Shown: in pieces, positions 29,280 to 43,994 of the stretch
Layout of the letters: each line of letters starts with the position of its first letter
Position numbering within the stretch: the first letter of the stretch is position 1
Notes under the pieces: model-generated
Seen by the model: the letters and a program-made list of their open reading frames with translations, nothing else
Databases searched by the model: none
Told to the model about the DNA's origin: nothing
DNA from: Eutreptiella sp. 'Long Island Sound 2002'
Lineage: Eukaryota > Euglenozoa > Euglenophyceae > Eutreptiales > Eutreptiaceae
DNA length: 64,000 nucleotides
Assembly: GCA_964036045.1 (NCBI GenBank)
Contig: OZ038388.1
Coordinates: forward strand, 30,463,759 to 30,527,758
Direction: 5' to 3'
Translations under genes and position numbers: made by a program

Positions 29280-29425
29280 GCGTGCGTATTTGTTGTTCAC
29301 ATTCTGATCATTACAATCACCACTTTTCCCAACCTAAGTAGAAAGGTGCGACAGTACCTTGCGACGCCTGCCACTTCTGCTGGAGTGGAAAGTCTCCTCA
29401 GTGCTGCTGCTTTGACGTTCAGTGA
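29087..29425 (+). repeat. Duplicated segment of the dimerisation-domain sequence
   Basis: A segment of the dimerisation domain (about 29087-29195) recurs at about 29321-29430, offset 234 bp, with substitutions; the second copy lies past the stop codon. The downstream motif TTC(A/G)CATTCTGATCATTA is also repeated near 29296 and 29440. Confidence 0.75.
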
Positions 29426-29902
29426 TCTCGTTGTCGTTCAGATTCTGATCATTATAATCAGGATGATCATGCATCAGGTTCAGGTTCGCGATGGCGGTTG
29501 TACGCGCTGTTTCATGCCGCAACCATCGTCCATGTAACAGTCGTGGTGTCGTACCACACCGGCACTGCTCAGAAGCTGACTTTCAGACTCGTTTTTGCAA
29601 CCTGTGTTTATTGCGTTTTGCCTGGTGCTCATAACCCCGCTGCCTTTAAAAAGAAAAACCACAGTGGTGTGCATCATACTTTTTCGCTTCTTCTGCAGCT
29701 CAGCGATAGTTTGCCATTTTTAATTCCTTGTTGATTGCACTGGCGGCTCAATTGTGGTGTGCCGCTGCGCGCCGAAATTATCGATTCGATTTCAATGCAG
29801 GTAGCAAAATAATCGGTAGATTGCAATTAATTTGTTTGGCTTGCCAATCATTGCCGATTAATCGATTAATCGATTAATCGCCAAAATCGATTCCAAACCT
29901 TA

Positions 29903-29910
29903 GTACGCGG
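29903..29910 (+). repeat. Right target-site duplication of hAT
   Basis: GTACGCGG, identical to 26969-26976. Confidence 0.93.
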
Positions 29911-31345
29911 CAGTACTGGGGAACCGTACGGTGGGGGAGCAGCGGGGATGCATGGCGGTACTGGGTTGTCCCCCTGACCCCTCTAACATCTTAGGGGGTG
30001 CGTGGGGGCATCCCCTGGCCCCGTTAACAAACTAGAGGGACCGTGCTTGCGGGCATGTACATAGTCTAACCTCTGACCATGGCCTTGTGGTTGCGGTGAT
30101 GCGTGTCGTGGCGGCTCGCAGGTGGCATCGGCGTAGCAACAGCGGTACTGCGCGGCGTCGTGGCGAAGAGTATGCGGTCGCCTCACCATTGTAACGACTT
30201 ACCCCTGGGGGGCGCCAGTCCGGTCGGCTAGAGGCGAGGAGGGAGTGGGAGCGGCATGCTGAGTGGTCCGGGGGGTGACGCGCGGGCCAATGCTACAAGT
30301 AGGCTCGCCACGTCGTCGGTGGGGGCCGAACCTGCGGCCTGGCCGCTGCTGTGGCGGAAGAGGCGCAACCACGGGAGCTGGCCAAACAGTGCAGGTAAGG
30401 GTCAAGGGTAGGCGCCAGGGCAATGTATGTGGGCCAGATGAGGTGCACCTGGTTACCACAGCCCGGAGCGAGCCTCTGGTGGGTACCCCTATAGGGGGTC
30501 GACAACCAAGCTACGGCACCCACCAGCCCGAATCCCAGCCAGGGATATTCACGGGTTGCGCCACTCCCGTCGCGTAGCGGCCGGCGTCCCCCCCTGTAGA
30601 CCCTCAAGTTATATTATACGTGGGCAAGTGGATGCCTCGAAGCTGATTGGGTGCTGGCCCCTGACTTGGACTGCCGGCACAGTATATATATTTGGGTGTG
30701 GATGCTGCTCAGGGCCACGGGGACGTGGAGTTGATACCGTGTTTCTGTACTATACTAGGGGACTAATGCGGTGGGTCGGCGGCGTACATTGTGGAGACAC
30801 GGGGGCGATGAAGGCTGAGGGCCAGGCTAGGCTGGAGCCTCCCAGAAATCCTGGCTGTGCATAAAAGGGTTATTGCGTGCTGGCAGTGGGATATGAGGAG
30901 TCAGGGGTGGTGGGCAATTTCGAGTACGCAGCTGACAGTGGATTACGTGGGGTCACGGGTACTGAACGACTCCACGGTGGCGGGGGTACACGAACAACGG
31001 AGAGTCCGCTCTTGCTTCGCCGCATGCGTGCTGCTTTGTTCCTTGGTTGCCGCTTTGCGCCGGACGGAGAAGCCTTTGCTTTCTGCTTGTTGCGATGCTG
31101 CTGCATTGCTGTTCCTTGCCCCCTTACCCCCGGCGAACAAACGGGCCAGCGTCCGTCGCCATTGCTAATGCTAACGCTTTGCAGTTGCCACTGCCCCCGA
31201 AACCTAGTTGACCGGTATCCCCGGTCCTCTGGGTCCTCCGTCATTCTGTGGGCAACCTCAGGCAGCCCTGGGACCCACGGGATCGAGCGAGGCAAGAACC
31301 ACCTGTCAGCGCAAGATGCCCGTTAACTCCCGTAGACGGCATGAT
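29911..31345. other. Unassigned GC-rich segment right of hAT
   Basis: It continues the short GC-rich repeat that lies left of the hAT, so it is the original neighbour. ORFs of up to 149 codons show no family resemblance. It may be the LINE 3' region or host DNA. It ends in a (GACTAT)n run (31345-31370) leading into TA repeats. Confidence 0.5.
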
Positions 31346-31370
31346 AAGTGGTTATGACTATGACTATGAC

Positions 31371-31833
<463 letters not shown>

Positions 31834-31839
31834 TCCAAT

Positions 31840-33134
<1,295 letters not shown>

Positions 33135-33142
33135 CCTCTAAT

Positions 33143-34343
33143 CTACACCCCTCTCCCAACTCTAGGTGGCTCCACCACACGGCTCTAAGGTACGGGCGAA
33201 GGGCACAAAGTGGTGCATACATGTGGTGGAAGGGGCTATACTCGGTCAAAACGGGCTCAAAACGGGCTAAAAAGACTTGTTTGAGCATCCCAAATGGTCT
33301 GGGATCACTTTTGGAAAAACGCGTTTTTGACCCATTTTTGACCCATTTTTGGTCCCAAAATGGCCCATTTTCAAGGCTTTTTGGGAGTTTCCAGGAGCCA
33401 AAACGTATCACCACGGGCTCAAAATGGGCTAAAACCACTTGTTTGAACATCATAAATGTTCCAGGATCACTTTTGGAAAAACGCGTTTTTCACCCATTTT
33501 TGACCCATTTTTGGGTCCAAAACGGCCCATTTTCAAGGCATGTTGGGATTTTCCGTGGCCCAAAACGCACCACCACGGGCTCAAAACGGCCTAAAAACAC
33601 TTCTCTGAGCATCCCAAGTGGTCTAGGAACAACTTTGGAAAAAATCATTTTTTTCGCCCCGCGGACCCTGGTGGACGCACCGTTGGCTCCCACCGTGCGC
33701 GGGCCAGGCTGCCCTCCGGCTCCACCAAGTGACCACTGGTACGGGGGTCTGGGTGGCTCGTTGGGCGATTCTGAAGCTTGGAAACCGCAAAAAGTGGGGG
33801 CTTGCGGGTGGACTAGGTGCCCTCGGAATTCGGATTTGAGCCACGTAACCCAAGATACGCCCTGTGCTTGGTTTCGGGGTGTTGGTGCGCATTGCGCAGG
33901 TTTTTGGGGCTTTTTGGCGCCTTTTTGGGCCGTTCCTAGAACATATCGTGGAATTGAAGGGCACTAGAGAGCTCTTTGACACGGTGAAGTCAAGCCGCAC
34001 GTGCAGTGTACTCACCGTATCCCTTCGTTTGGCCGTTTTGCCCGGGTTTCGGGGCTAATTTGGGCGAAAAATGACTGTTTTTGGCCCAAAAGTGCGCAGA
34101 TTTGGGAGGGCACCTCCCGACGTGGCGCCCCCGCCCCGGGCCGCCACCGGTGAGTTTTTGGCTCAAAACTTGGATTTGGCAAGGCCACCACCTGGGCTCC
34201 AAGATGGCTAGAGTAGAGTAGAGCCCGGAGCCATGAGGCGGAGCAATGGTCAAAACGGTGAGGAGATGTGCTTGTCGCTTGCTTGTTGTTGCTTGCTTGT
34301 TGTTGCTTGCTTGTTAGCTAGATTTAAGGGGAGAGGGGTGTAG
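33143..34343. mobile_element. TIR element copy 2 with perfect 15-bp TIRs
   Basis: The left end CTACACCCCTCTCCC (33143-33157) is the exact reverse complement of the right end (34329-34343). The interior matches copy 1 throughout, with substitutions. The 162-bp repeats recur (landmarks at 33283, 33445 and 33607), again in an open frame (inside 32933-33967). The shared right part (near 34150, TGAGTTTTTGGCTCAAAACT) is also conserved. No known protein family is evident, so this looks like a non-autonomous element. Confidence 0.7.
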
Positions 34344-34345
<2 letters not shown>

Positions 34346-34396
<51 letters not shown>

Positions 34397-34430
34397 TGTA
34401 CATACATGTATTTGTATATATATGTATATA
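34346..34430. repeat. (TA)n tract right of TIR element copy 2
   Basis: TA repeats run to about 34395, then degenerate into ATGTACATACATGTA-type sequence. Confidence 0.9.
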
Positions 34431-34433
34431 TTT

Positions 34434-34516
34434 CACTTGGAGGGTGTAGAAATTGAGGAGAAGGGAGTGCATATTCACTTGGAGGGAGTTGAAATTGAGG
34501 GGGAAGGAGTGGATTC
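34434..34516. repeat. 42-bp tandem repeat, two copies
   Basis: TTCACTTGGAGGG(T/A)GT begins two units about 42 bp apart, both continuing GAAATTGAGG. It lies in a 70-codon ORF of unknown meaning. Confidence 0.65.
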
Positions 34517-37270
34517 CCGCACAGCGCTAAACGCGTTCAAAACAGCGAAGCAAAGGGCAACGCTCGCCAATCACACATCTGTCAGTAAGGATTTAAACAG
34601 GCGATTTCACCGAAGAAATTGTAAGAGCAGCTGAACGCTACTATCAGATGCCCTCCACATGAGTGACCAGAACGTGAAATTCGAACCGTTTGCGGTAATT
34701 AGAACAACAACATAAAATTCATACCTTTCTGTCAGTTGCGGTGGTTTTTTCAGTTACGCGTGTCGCCTGTTCGTGCGCAGTCTTTCGCAGTCTGCTAGGG
34801 CCGCAGTCTGCATACCGTCACCGAATCCCCTTTTTCGACTTTCGGCCGATGTCTGGCCCAGTTTTCTGGTTGAACGTCCGCCAAACTAGTGGATCGGTCC
34901 AATTCAACGGTTTAGATTTTTTTGGCCCGACCTTCATCCTTCTCCCCAGCTCTGCGCAAGCAAGCAAAGGTGGAAACAGACGTGCTGATGCCAAAAGGGG
35001 TTGTCCACACACCTACAGTGATCTGTGGTTTGTAGTCTGGGTGAAGGACTTGAACTGGTGATGTCCGACAGCCAACTCTCCGGTGGCATTGTTGCCCAGA
35101 GATTTGGTCGTCCAAACCGACCAGCCAAATCTCCAAATGGATGAAGGAATTTTGGGCCCGCCGATGTCTGTACCGTGCCTCATTCCTGTCGAAGTCCAGG
35201 AGCTGAGGCGTTGCACGTACAACGCAGCACCGCTGGGACTGGCGAGGTGGTGCAGTTGAGGGCAGAACACTCCTATCGTTTCTGTACTGTATGCGTGGAC
35301 GCGCTCAGCTTTTGGCCACCCCTTGACACTTGCACTCGTCCCCCATGCTCCCCACCCTCTTTCCCCCCAGCACGAGAGCCCTTCTGACCACTGTTTTCCT
35401 GACCGCTCCTTTAGTTTCCTCTTGTGGGCACTGCCTTGTTGAAGCACGGGACCATCGCTTTCCTGATTTTCAGTGTGCTTGTGCAAGGGTGGGGGGGGTA
35501 AGGATAGAGACAAGAAAGGGTTCATGGAGAGGACAAGGGTAAGTGGCGAGAGGCCAAGGGGCGCCGCCGGCTTCAGACCATAATCCATGCAGGTGTCGGG
35601 CGGGAGTTGGCCACAAACATGTGTTGGTGCATGAATGCAATCGGACAATCACTTGAGGAAGCACCAAGTCTCTGAGGCACATGCAACCACGTTCTCGGGT
35701 GACATCCATCACGATTTGGTCGTTCTTTTCCAGCTTCAGTAAAGCACAATAAAAAACTAGTCACGCTGTTGCTTGGGTGGTGGGAAGTTGGGTTGATGAG
35801 CTTTAGTAGCTGCTCTTCCAGCATAATAGGACCTCTTAACTTTTTGTGTTGTTCTCCTCCCTACCAATTTTCGTATTCACTCGTGGCATCAAACGTGGAA
35901 GATCGCCGCAGCACTAGCACCCGCACGGATTAATGCTACAGTGTGCAACCAAACAACACAGGGTTTCACCAATAGTTCTCAAATTGGGACCCAATTCCAA
36001 ATTTCTGCAAAATGGTGCGGGACTTACTATCGGAAAATGCTAAGTTTCGATAGTCCCCACTACTAAGGCTTTCGTGCTCCTCCATTCACTCTATCTTCAC
36101 GGTAACCTTTTTTTGTGGAGGGCATCTTGTTAGCCACGTGTGCAACGATTGAAAACACCACAAGAGCACGGGCATAGGACTCCGTCAGTATCTGTAAACA
36201 CGGTGTCGTGGGCACGGTCGCTCGTCTTACATCCGTGGCATAGGCACCCGGGATATCGCAACGGTGATATCCCAAGTCATATGCCATCTATTGCGTGAAC
36301 TCCCCAAAGTGCAGTAGTGTGCCTTTTCGCGGAATCCTTTTTACTATGAGCACATTTTTGGGCAAAAGCAATTTTTAACCGAGAAAACCTCGCGACGTCA
36401 CCTTTGTAGCATTGGGTGATGTCACGCATATCATGTAGAACCATAAGGTCAATGAAAAAAGCCCAAGCCCGTTGTCATGCGTGCATCGCAACTGTGTGTA
36501 TCACGTCTTGCTAGTCTTGCCCCAACCCACACCAAAAAACTTACTCCTGTTGACTTGCCAACCTTGTTAGACTTATATGAAACGAAAATATTTGGCATGC
36601 TCCAAGAGGTGTGTAATTTGAAACGTCAAACATTCTCAGTGCCTTAACCCTTATTTACGAGGCTAAGCGCATAACGCTCAAAGATGCGTTTCGAAGAGGT
36701 GCATCTGTGGTGTTAGGTAATATGACACAGGTGTAAAGCCGAGTTAGCCCTTGACTGTATTGTATTGTATTACCATGTGAAAGAGATGAATCCGTGCCCG
36801 ACCATGTTGTGGTTTTATTCCAAGGATGAACATGTGAATGCTTCATCCCAACGATGGGGTGCACATGTGTGATCGCCAAGCCGTTCGCTTCAGTTGCGGG
36901 CACGGAAGAAGTGCAAATTCCAACCACCGAAGCGTTCGACGTGCTCCAACGCGACCGAGCGGCTAGCCTTCCTGGCGGGAAAACGTCTAGCTCTACCTTT
37001 GGCAACAATCTACGGGTATGTCACGTATTGGAGCCCCCTCGCATTGCGAGCACTTGGAGCGGCGCTCCCTCGCATTGCGAGGTTGTTTTGGCACGTTTGC
37101 ACACCAATTTGCTCACGATTACGTTCGGTTCCCTTGCGTCGCTTTGTTTTTGCCAATGCGGGAGGCCATGTCAGTTAGGCACGTTTCGCATGAGATCAAT
37201 GTCCATTGAAAGGTTTGGTGTGATGGTTGTGATTGTGCTTTGTGAGCACTTCCCCCATCCCCATGCCAAA
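34517..37270. other. Unassigned region
   Basis: ORFs up to about 210 codons are present on both strands without recognisable domains. No RNA gene or element boundary could be defined. Confidence 0.5.
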
Positions 37271-40200
37271 TGTGGCATCAATATTCATCGAAGGGCTTGT
37301 TGCGCAAATCGGCAACTAGTGGCGCGATGTGCTCGAAGACCTTGGTCGCCTCCGAAAGCAAGGTGGTGGATGTATCGGTTGCCAATTCGAGTAAGACAAG
37401 TAGAACCGAATTCGTGTCGGCGTCGATTAGCGGCCATCGATCATCGAATGAGGTATTGTTTTCTCCATTTGCACCAAAACGGCTACCAAAAAGCAAGGTG
37501 ACCGCGCACAGCACACGATGCGTGGCTTCACATCATACCAAGTCATCAAGTGCGCTTTTTTTTCCAAAAATTATTTGTGAATCACTTTTTTTCCTTTTCT
37601 TTCATACTACACAAAACATCACCCGGTGCAATTTGAAACTCTTTTTGCCTAGCTTTGTGTGTTCAATGTTAAGACCAACAATTTGGTTGCCAATGGTTGC
37701 TCATTGCCGATGAAGATGGGTCCACATGACGACGCGCAAGATGGCTCGGATTGGTGGTTCACCAATCCGTGGATCACGGGGTAGGCAGTGGGAGGGATGG
37801 GGGGATTATGGGGGTGTTGATCCGTAATCCGTGGCTTCGAGTTGCGAGGTAGAAGGTTGGAGCCCAGTGGATGATGAGCTATTTGGGGACCGCCTACCAA
37901 CTGACCATCCTTGAGATTAGCTTCCCCACCTCCTTTAGACAATCCTGTGTCATCCAACTTCTTGCATGTGGAGAATCTAAGACTTCCCCCTTGCAAGTGC
38001 TAGCACCACAATCTCGCAACATCCAATCCCAAGATGAACGGGAAATCATCCAAGGACGTCATGTCAATTGTTGAACCTCAATCCGACATGTAGATGAAAG
38101 CCGGCCACCACAACACATACACGCAACGCCAACCACATCGTGTGGTAAATCGAATTGCCGTGAGAAACCACAAAACACTTGCCGGACCACCTTTTCTTAG
38201 AAAAGAGAAGTTTTAGTTTGTCATGGTGCACCCTAAAGTGGGAAAGCGAAATATCATGCATGGACCATCCACATGCGAGTGTGAGATTGCGATGCAATTT
38301 CAACAAAAGGGACGTGTAATGCGCAACCGAGTTCCAACGCCGAATGCAAAACCACAAGGCAACAGGTGATCAACAACATGTTCTTGCGAAACAAAAAGTG
38401 ATGAACAATGTTTGCCGAGTCAAATTGTTCAAGTGCACAAGAAAGTTACTGCCGCAAAACATTAATCCACGCCGAAAGCGACCCGTAAGTGTCCAAGCAA
38501 GAAGCGTATCTGGGGTGAACCTTAGCACCATGTGGGCCACAGACAAGGCTCAGCAGTTGACCTCTCCGAGCACGTCTGCAAGCACGCAATGGAGATTGAG
38601 GTGCTCTAGGCACAGTTGGAGTGAGCCTCGGTCAAGAAAGTGGTCCTTGTTCTCAACCTCACGCTGGCTACCCTCCAATTTCTAGCACCATGACTCGGTC
38701 ACCCAACGGATGTGCTGGTGGGGTTGCCGAAGAAGTGGAAGGCGGCCCTGCCTCATGGAGCGACCATCCCTAGGCCACCAGATTCCGAGGGCCTTGTTGG
38801 GTAGACACGGGGGCCTTGCTCGTCGGTGGCGGGGGATATACGCAGTCAACGGTCCCTCATTCTCAGCAGCGTTGGAGGAGCTACATCACTACTACAGGTG
38901 GACAGTGTCGCCAACCAGATTGGCTAAGCGGCTGTGCATTTCTGTTGGGCAAGCATGGTCGGTGATGGGCTTGGTGCCCGCCAACCCCCTCCCCCTTGCT
39001 AACGCTAGGGGGTGGCAAGAGGAGCCTCAAGGACCTAGTTCCCTGTGCAACCCTTGAACTTGGGGGAGGTGTGGAGGATGTTCCGGGGGGATTTCTGGCG
39101 GCCCAGAGGAATTTCTTGAGGGCCAGTAGTATCATGAGAAGCACATGCACCAGTGAGTCCAGACAGAAATCCTCCACAGTTTTGAAAACCCCATCTAGAC
39201 CACCACAGGGAGGTTAGCTGCCAACCAAGCCAGGTTAGGGGAAGGTGCACAACATGGTTTGAAGGCTAATTGGAAGCCTGCTGCCTACGGCCCACAGCCC
39301 ACTGCGTGTTACCACCCCTTCGCTACCCTTTGCCAGCAAGGTTGGACCCGAAATTTTGGCCAATGGCTTGGAGCCCAACCCAGAGGGTGGGTCTGAGCCA
39401 GGTTCCATTTGGGTGGAAGTAGCCCGTACATTTGCTAGGCCTCCCTCACTGGGGTGCTGCAAGGACTCCTGCTCGCGGACATCATTCTGATGCACTATTT
39501 GTATGATTTTTTGCTTGTGCACCCCAATCCTGAATAACTCCCAGAACACATGGAGGTAGCGGTGAGGGCTCTGACCAGGGTGGGTTTTATTATCAGAGCC
39601 TGGTTGTGCCTGAGCACTGGTTAGTTTTCCAAGGTAAGTGCGTTGATCTTCTACAGAGGCTAGTCTGGTCTCACCCTGGGACCCTGTAGATTTTAGTGGG
39701 CTGGTTGTAGTTGGCAGTGTGGCAGTCCCAGGAGTGGTTGTTGCCGTTGTATCTGGGGTTCCTCCACTGGCATGTTTGGCCCCATGATTCGGCCTGCCCC
39801 TTCGCTGCAAGGGCCCAACTGTTGGAGGCAACAACAGGGTTCCCATCATGTGCCAGACGCTATACTTAAGTCCTTGGTGGCATTGCATGTTGTTGCAGTG
39901 GAGCCTTGGCAGGGACCTTCTGGGAAGAGGAGGGATGCGTGTGTGGCTTGGGCTGGGAGTCGCCAACACTAACCCTTACACAAGAGGTCTTTTGGCACTC
40001 TGATCTGTTCATTTGTGTGGCTGAGGCCTCAGATGTCAGGAAATGGATGGTGGTGGGGGGGATCATTTCGTTGCAGGGCGTGATGTCCCTTCTCCTGGCC
40101 ACGCTTTCGGGCTCAGGCCAGCAGGTAGTGGGGCTGCTGGTCATGCTGATTAGCGAGGTGAGGTGGCCATTGCGCAATTCCTACCCATGAGGGCCATTAG

Positions 40201-41500
40201 CCCATTGCAGGTCCAACAACAAGTGTTGCGGGAGGTGGCGCAGGTCCCATGGGTGTCAGGGCTGGCTGTCAGACTGTTGTGGGTTCCCACCGTGTTTCAG
40301 CCCAGGGACACGATGTCCCATATCGAGTCCGACGAAAATGGTTCCTGGCACAGAGCTGAGGTCGTAGCCTGGTACATGTGGGTTCCACTCCTCAACCACC
40401 CCCAAGTGGTGAAGTTATGAGGGGTCATTTGTCTGGGCCCTGGGTCAAGTGGTGAGTGAGCCGCCGCGTGCATGCTGCCTTGTTTTGTTTGCGCTATTGC
40501 CCGTGACGGCGTTCGTACCATGAGCTCAAGCCTTCGGGCCTTCGCACTGACCTGCTGATTCACAAAATTGTTGAGCAGCTTCTTGCAGCTTTTGCAAACG
40601 AACTATGCTCTGTAGGTTGAAGAGGTCAAGCCTGAGCCAGATGTAACAACTCGGACGGCGAGCGTTCCTCAAAGACTGCAGGCGCAAATTATGGGCTATG
40701 AGATTTTGACAGAGGCGAAGTACCGCCGCATTGCAGAATGGGTTCAAAGTGTACAGGTGTGACTAGCTCATTTTGAAGGGCCATTGAAAAAGCCAACAGT
40801 AAATGTAGAGTGTGCTTGCGAGCAATTGTCTGAAGTGATGCAGGTGAGGATGTTGCAAGTTGATGAAATCTGTGGTTCTGCGCCCATTTTGTCTGCCTCT
40901 TTGGCAAGTGTTTGAGATCAGCATTCTTGCCCCCATCCCAATATCAAACAGGCATGCGTTTTCGATGAATCCTCCACAAGTTGCTCATCTGTGGACGAGA
41001 AATGCAGCAGAGAAGAGAACGCAGACATCCCTTCTCTTGGAGTTCCCGTCCCTTTGACTGCACATATGCTTCGGAGGTCTTCTCCTGCCCCACCTTCTTT
41101 GAGCTCTTGTTTCCACAATGTCATTACGATTTTTCATGATCCTTTATGACGCCTATCCCTACGTCCCTGTTCATCACCACGAGCCAACCCTGTGTTCTTA
41201 CTCTGTGCCCAGTCTTGCAGGCTCGTTCCGTGAGGATTCTGCGAGGTCAAGCCACGCTGGCAGGCTATCACGTGTGACTGGCATCCCCAGTCATGACGAC
41301 GTTCTTGGCAGTGGGTCTCCGAGGGGAGCGAGTCCAGGTCCCAGAAGGTGTGTGTGCCAGCATGTTCGCCTGAGAAGGACATAGTGTGCGAGAGCAGGGC
41401 AGAAAGAGAAATTGTAGGTGACGGCAGGCAGATGGACCAGATGCTGCATCAAGCTCAATCCAGCTGCAAAGTCTGTCTGCACTGATACAAACCCAGCCAG
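37271..41500. other. Unassigned region with a doubtful minus-strand hAT trace
   Basis: Minus-strand frames near 38345 (RRWNSVAHYTSLLLKL) and 37300-37450 (DDRWPLIDADT, FEHIAPLVADLRNKP) are reminiscent of the RW motif and the following region of hAT transposases. They are 600 bp apart and weak. The rest, including a 245-codon minus-strand ORF at 39235-39969, shows no family resemblance. Confidence 0.25.
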
Positions 41501-41529
41501 ACTGTGTGCGGCAAAGGACATCCATAAGT

Positions 41530-41800
41530 CCATAAGAACAAAGAGACATCCATAAGCATATCTAATCTGACACCCATAAGGACATCTATAAGGACATCTT
41601 TCAGCCCATCAGGATATTCATGGGAACACAATCATACTTTTCAGAATACACACAACATACATAGGGACATGCACAAGGACATCCATGCGGACATCCACAC
41701 GGACACCCATCATGACAGCCATAAGGATATCCGTTGCAGACGTCCCCGTAAGGACAGCAATAAGGGCAGCCATAAGGACAGCCATTAGGTATCCATAAGG
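41530..41800. repeat. Degenerate 12-bp minisatellite
   Basis: Units of the form CATAAGGACATC and relatives repeat many times with drift. On the minus strand they read as Gly-Cys-Pro-Tyr-type four-residue repeats in a 103-codon ORF (41601-41912), probably non-coding. Confidence 0.75.
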
Positions 41801-43980
41801 ACGGACATCCAAAATGGAACCGACAGCACTCGTAAGGAAATCCGCACTCGGATTGCAGCGCATGTGGGCATCCCGCCTTGCAAAACCGACTCCTCGGTGT
41901 CATGCTAGGCAAAAAGGACTACCAATATGAAGATTGCATTGTTTGCATTGTGCATTACAACGTTTGCATTGTGCATAGCATCTCTGGGAGTTACGGGGCT
42001 ACTCCCTTGCAGCGCCTGCAGCATGCCTTCAGAGTAAGTCAGCCACCAAAATGGATATGTTGTTCATTTTCATATTACGCCCTGCTTTTTTGCTACTCCA
42101 CCTCTTTGCATGGTGCATGTGTGTTTTGGTTAGCAGAGTGGATAGGAGGTGGTTGCCCAAATTTGCAATGAGCCAAAACTGACACCTAGGGCACTCAGAC
42201 TGTGCTATCAAGGTAGGTGCCCACATTGCTGCAAATGCAGCAATGTTGGGAAGGTTGCATTTGAGGTTGTAGTGTCGAGCACTGGTCAAAAGGACCCCCC
42301 CAAATGCCCAAAATTCAGCACTGTGTCTTGCGGATTCCAAGAACCATTTCCGCATTGCAAATGTTGGCTCTATGAGCAATTGTTTGATGATGTGGACAAT
42401 GACCTTGAGGTACCCAAAGGAACCTAGTGCTTGTACCTTTTGCACAGTGGCATGTTGGTCTCTCTTTTGTAGAGGGTTGTGTCAACAAGTCAAAGCCAAA
42501 ATACAACCCAGAAGCCAAGAGGTCCAGAGTCACTGCTTGAAAAATGCTTTCAGAATTTGGCCCTAATACCTGTTCTGGTTGGTCCAGCACCGACACTCAC
42601 CCTCCTGAGGGGAAGGAAAACGGGGAGAAAAGGGGTGAAATTTAGGGGGGGGCAGGGGCGTAATGGCCCTTGTTCTCGTGTGCAACTGTGGGATCACGGT
42701 TACTGGGGCCCCCATGGATGGTATTTTCAGACGTGTGCTCAGGTGCACAGCAGGGCGTGCTGCAAGTGCCACAGGTGTAGCAGGCCGTGAATAATTCTCT
42801 TACAACCCCAAAACAGCAGGACTGACAAGAAGAAGAAAAAAACTACTATTCAATAGCCATTTGAGGTATGTGCACAAAAAACGTCCTTTTGTCCACAAAA
42901 ATGGTACCCAACAGGGGTGGCACATTGATGTATTGACACCATCACTCTCGACCAAGCAGAAGCATCCATTCTACTGGTTGACTTCTTCCAAAGACACACC
43001 GCAGGGGAGTATCTTCCAATGCCGCTATTTGCCCCCCAATGCCGCTATTTACATCTGTGAAACGGCGTTGTGCGTGGCACAAGCTATTTTGTCCCATTCT
43101 GCACACGTGCATGCGAAGACCATTGTGTTCCACGCTGATGACTCTCTCACCACGTGGGTTTTTCGTATTACTATTTGCCCAATCTGTGAACAAACAGGTA
43201 CAAGCAGGGGTTGCAGACGTCAAATTTAAGATGATACGTTGGCTATTGCAAGGGGTGTGTAGAGGCGTGCAAGCATCCCAACCAACATCTAATATCATGT
43301 GGATTTAAACCCAAACCCTCCTTGTCAACATACCAACTGCTGAAATCTGGTTCATGTACGATACTCTGAGCTGCTGGACCAAAAGTCCTCGGTGGCCTAA
43401 TGGGGCTAACCTGTGCGCTGCAGGCACACTGTAGGTGCAGGCACACTGTAGGTGCAGCACGCTGAAAACAATTCTCTTTCAACACAAAAACATTGACTTA
43501 CAGTAAGAAGGGAAATCCACAATCCAACAGCCATTTGGAGGAATTGTCTTACAAAATGGTACCACAGCAGGTGTGCACCAAGGATGTTCCAACGAAAAGG
43601 ATTCTTGTGGGACCATTGCATTTTGCTCCAAGTTGCTTCTTTTGTGGTTTCTGTATGAGGATTGGGGAGAAGTGGGATTTGTTGTTCTTGGGTGGTCTTG
43701 AGATCCGCACCACATCGGCATTTTCAGCCTGACTGCAGCTCCAGGAGAAACGTGGCAAATGATCCTCCACTGTTCTCATTCAATCAGGGAATACCATTCA
43801 AATACGCAGAACATGAGTTCAGAACACTTCTTTGACCTTTTTTGACCCACAAACAGCCCATGTTATCTAGTTCTCCCCACAAATGAGCCCCAAGTGGCCT
43901 GAAAAGTTAAGAATGGAGGTGGATGGTGTAAATACACAGATGAAAGTCGAAACAATATGTTTTGCAACCTTACCCCTCGA
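41801..43980. other. Unassigned region
   Basis: No gene is recognised. An 18-bp direct duplication (GCAGGCACACTGTAGGT) lies near 43422-43458. Confidence 0.5.
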
Positions 43981-43994
43981 AAAATGTCGAGAGG

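Larger units (their letters stand above)
26977..29902 (+). mobile_element. Complete hAT transposon with chromodomain ORF (2,926 bp)
   Basis: The boundaries are exact. There is an 8-bp TSD (GTACGCGG) on both sides and imperfect terminal inverted repeats matching 16/19 (26977-26995 TAAGGTTCGGAATTGGTTT; 29884-29902 reversed). Two 63-bp subterminal repeats lie at the left end and a (CGATTAAT)n run (29855-29880) at the right. Inside are a chromodomain ORF and hAT transposase sequence with the typical C-terminal dimerisation domain. The transposase is deleted and frameshifted, so the copy is non-autonomous. It is far more AT-rich than its surroundings. Confidence 0.95.

Noticed and set aside
35030-35110. 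tRNA gene on the minus strand (AGTTCAAGTCC box B-like)
   Set aside because: No matching A box and no cloverleaf stems.
37278-38357. Minus-strand hAT transposase relic
   Set aside because: Two short resemblances 600 bp apart, with nothing convincing between them; not enough to call.
41601-41912. Cys-rich 103-codon minus-strand protein
   Set aside because: Generated by a 12-bp minisatellite; no signal peptide or conserved spacing.
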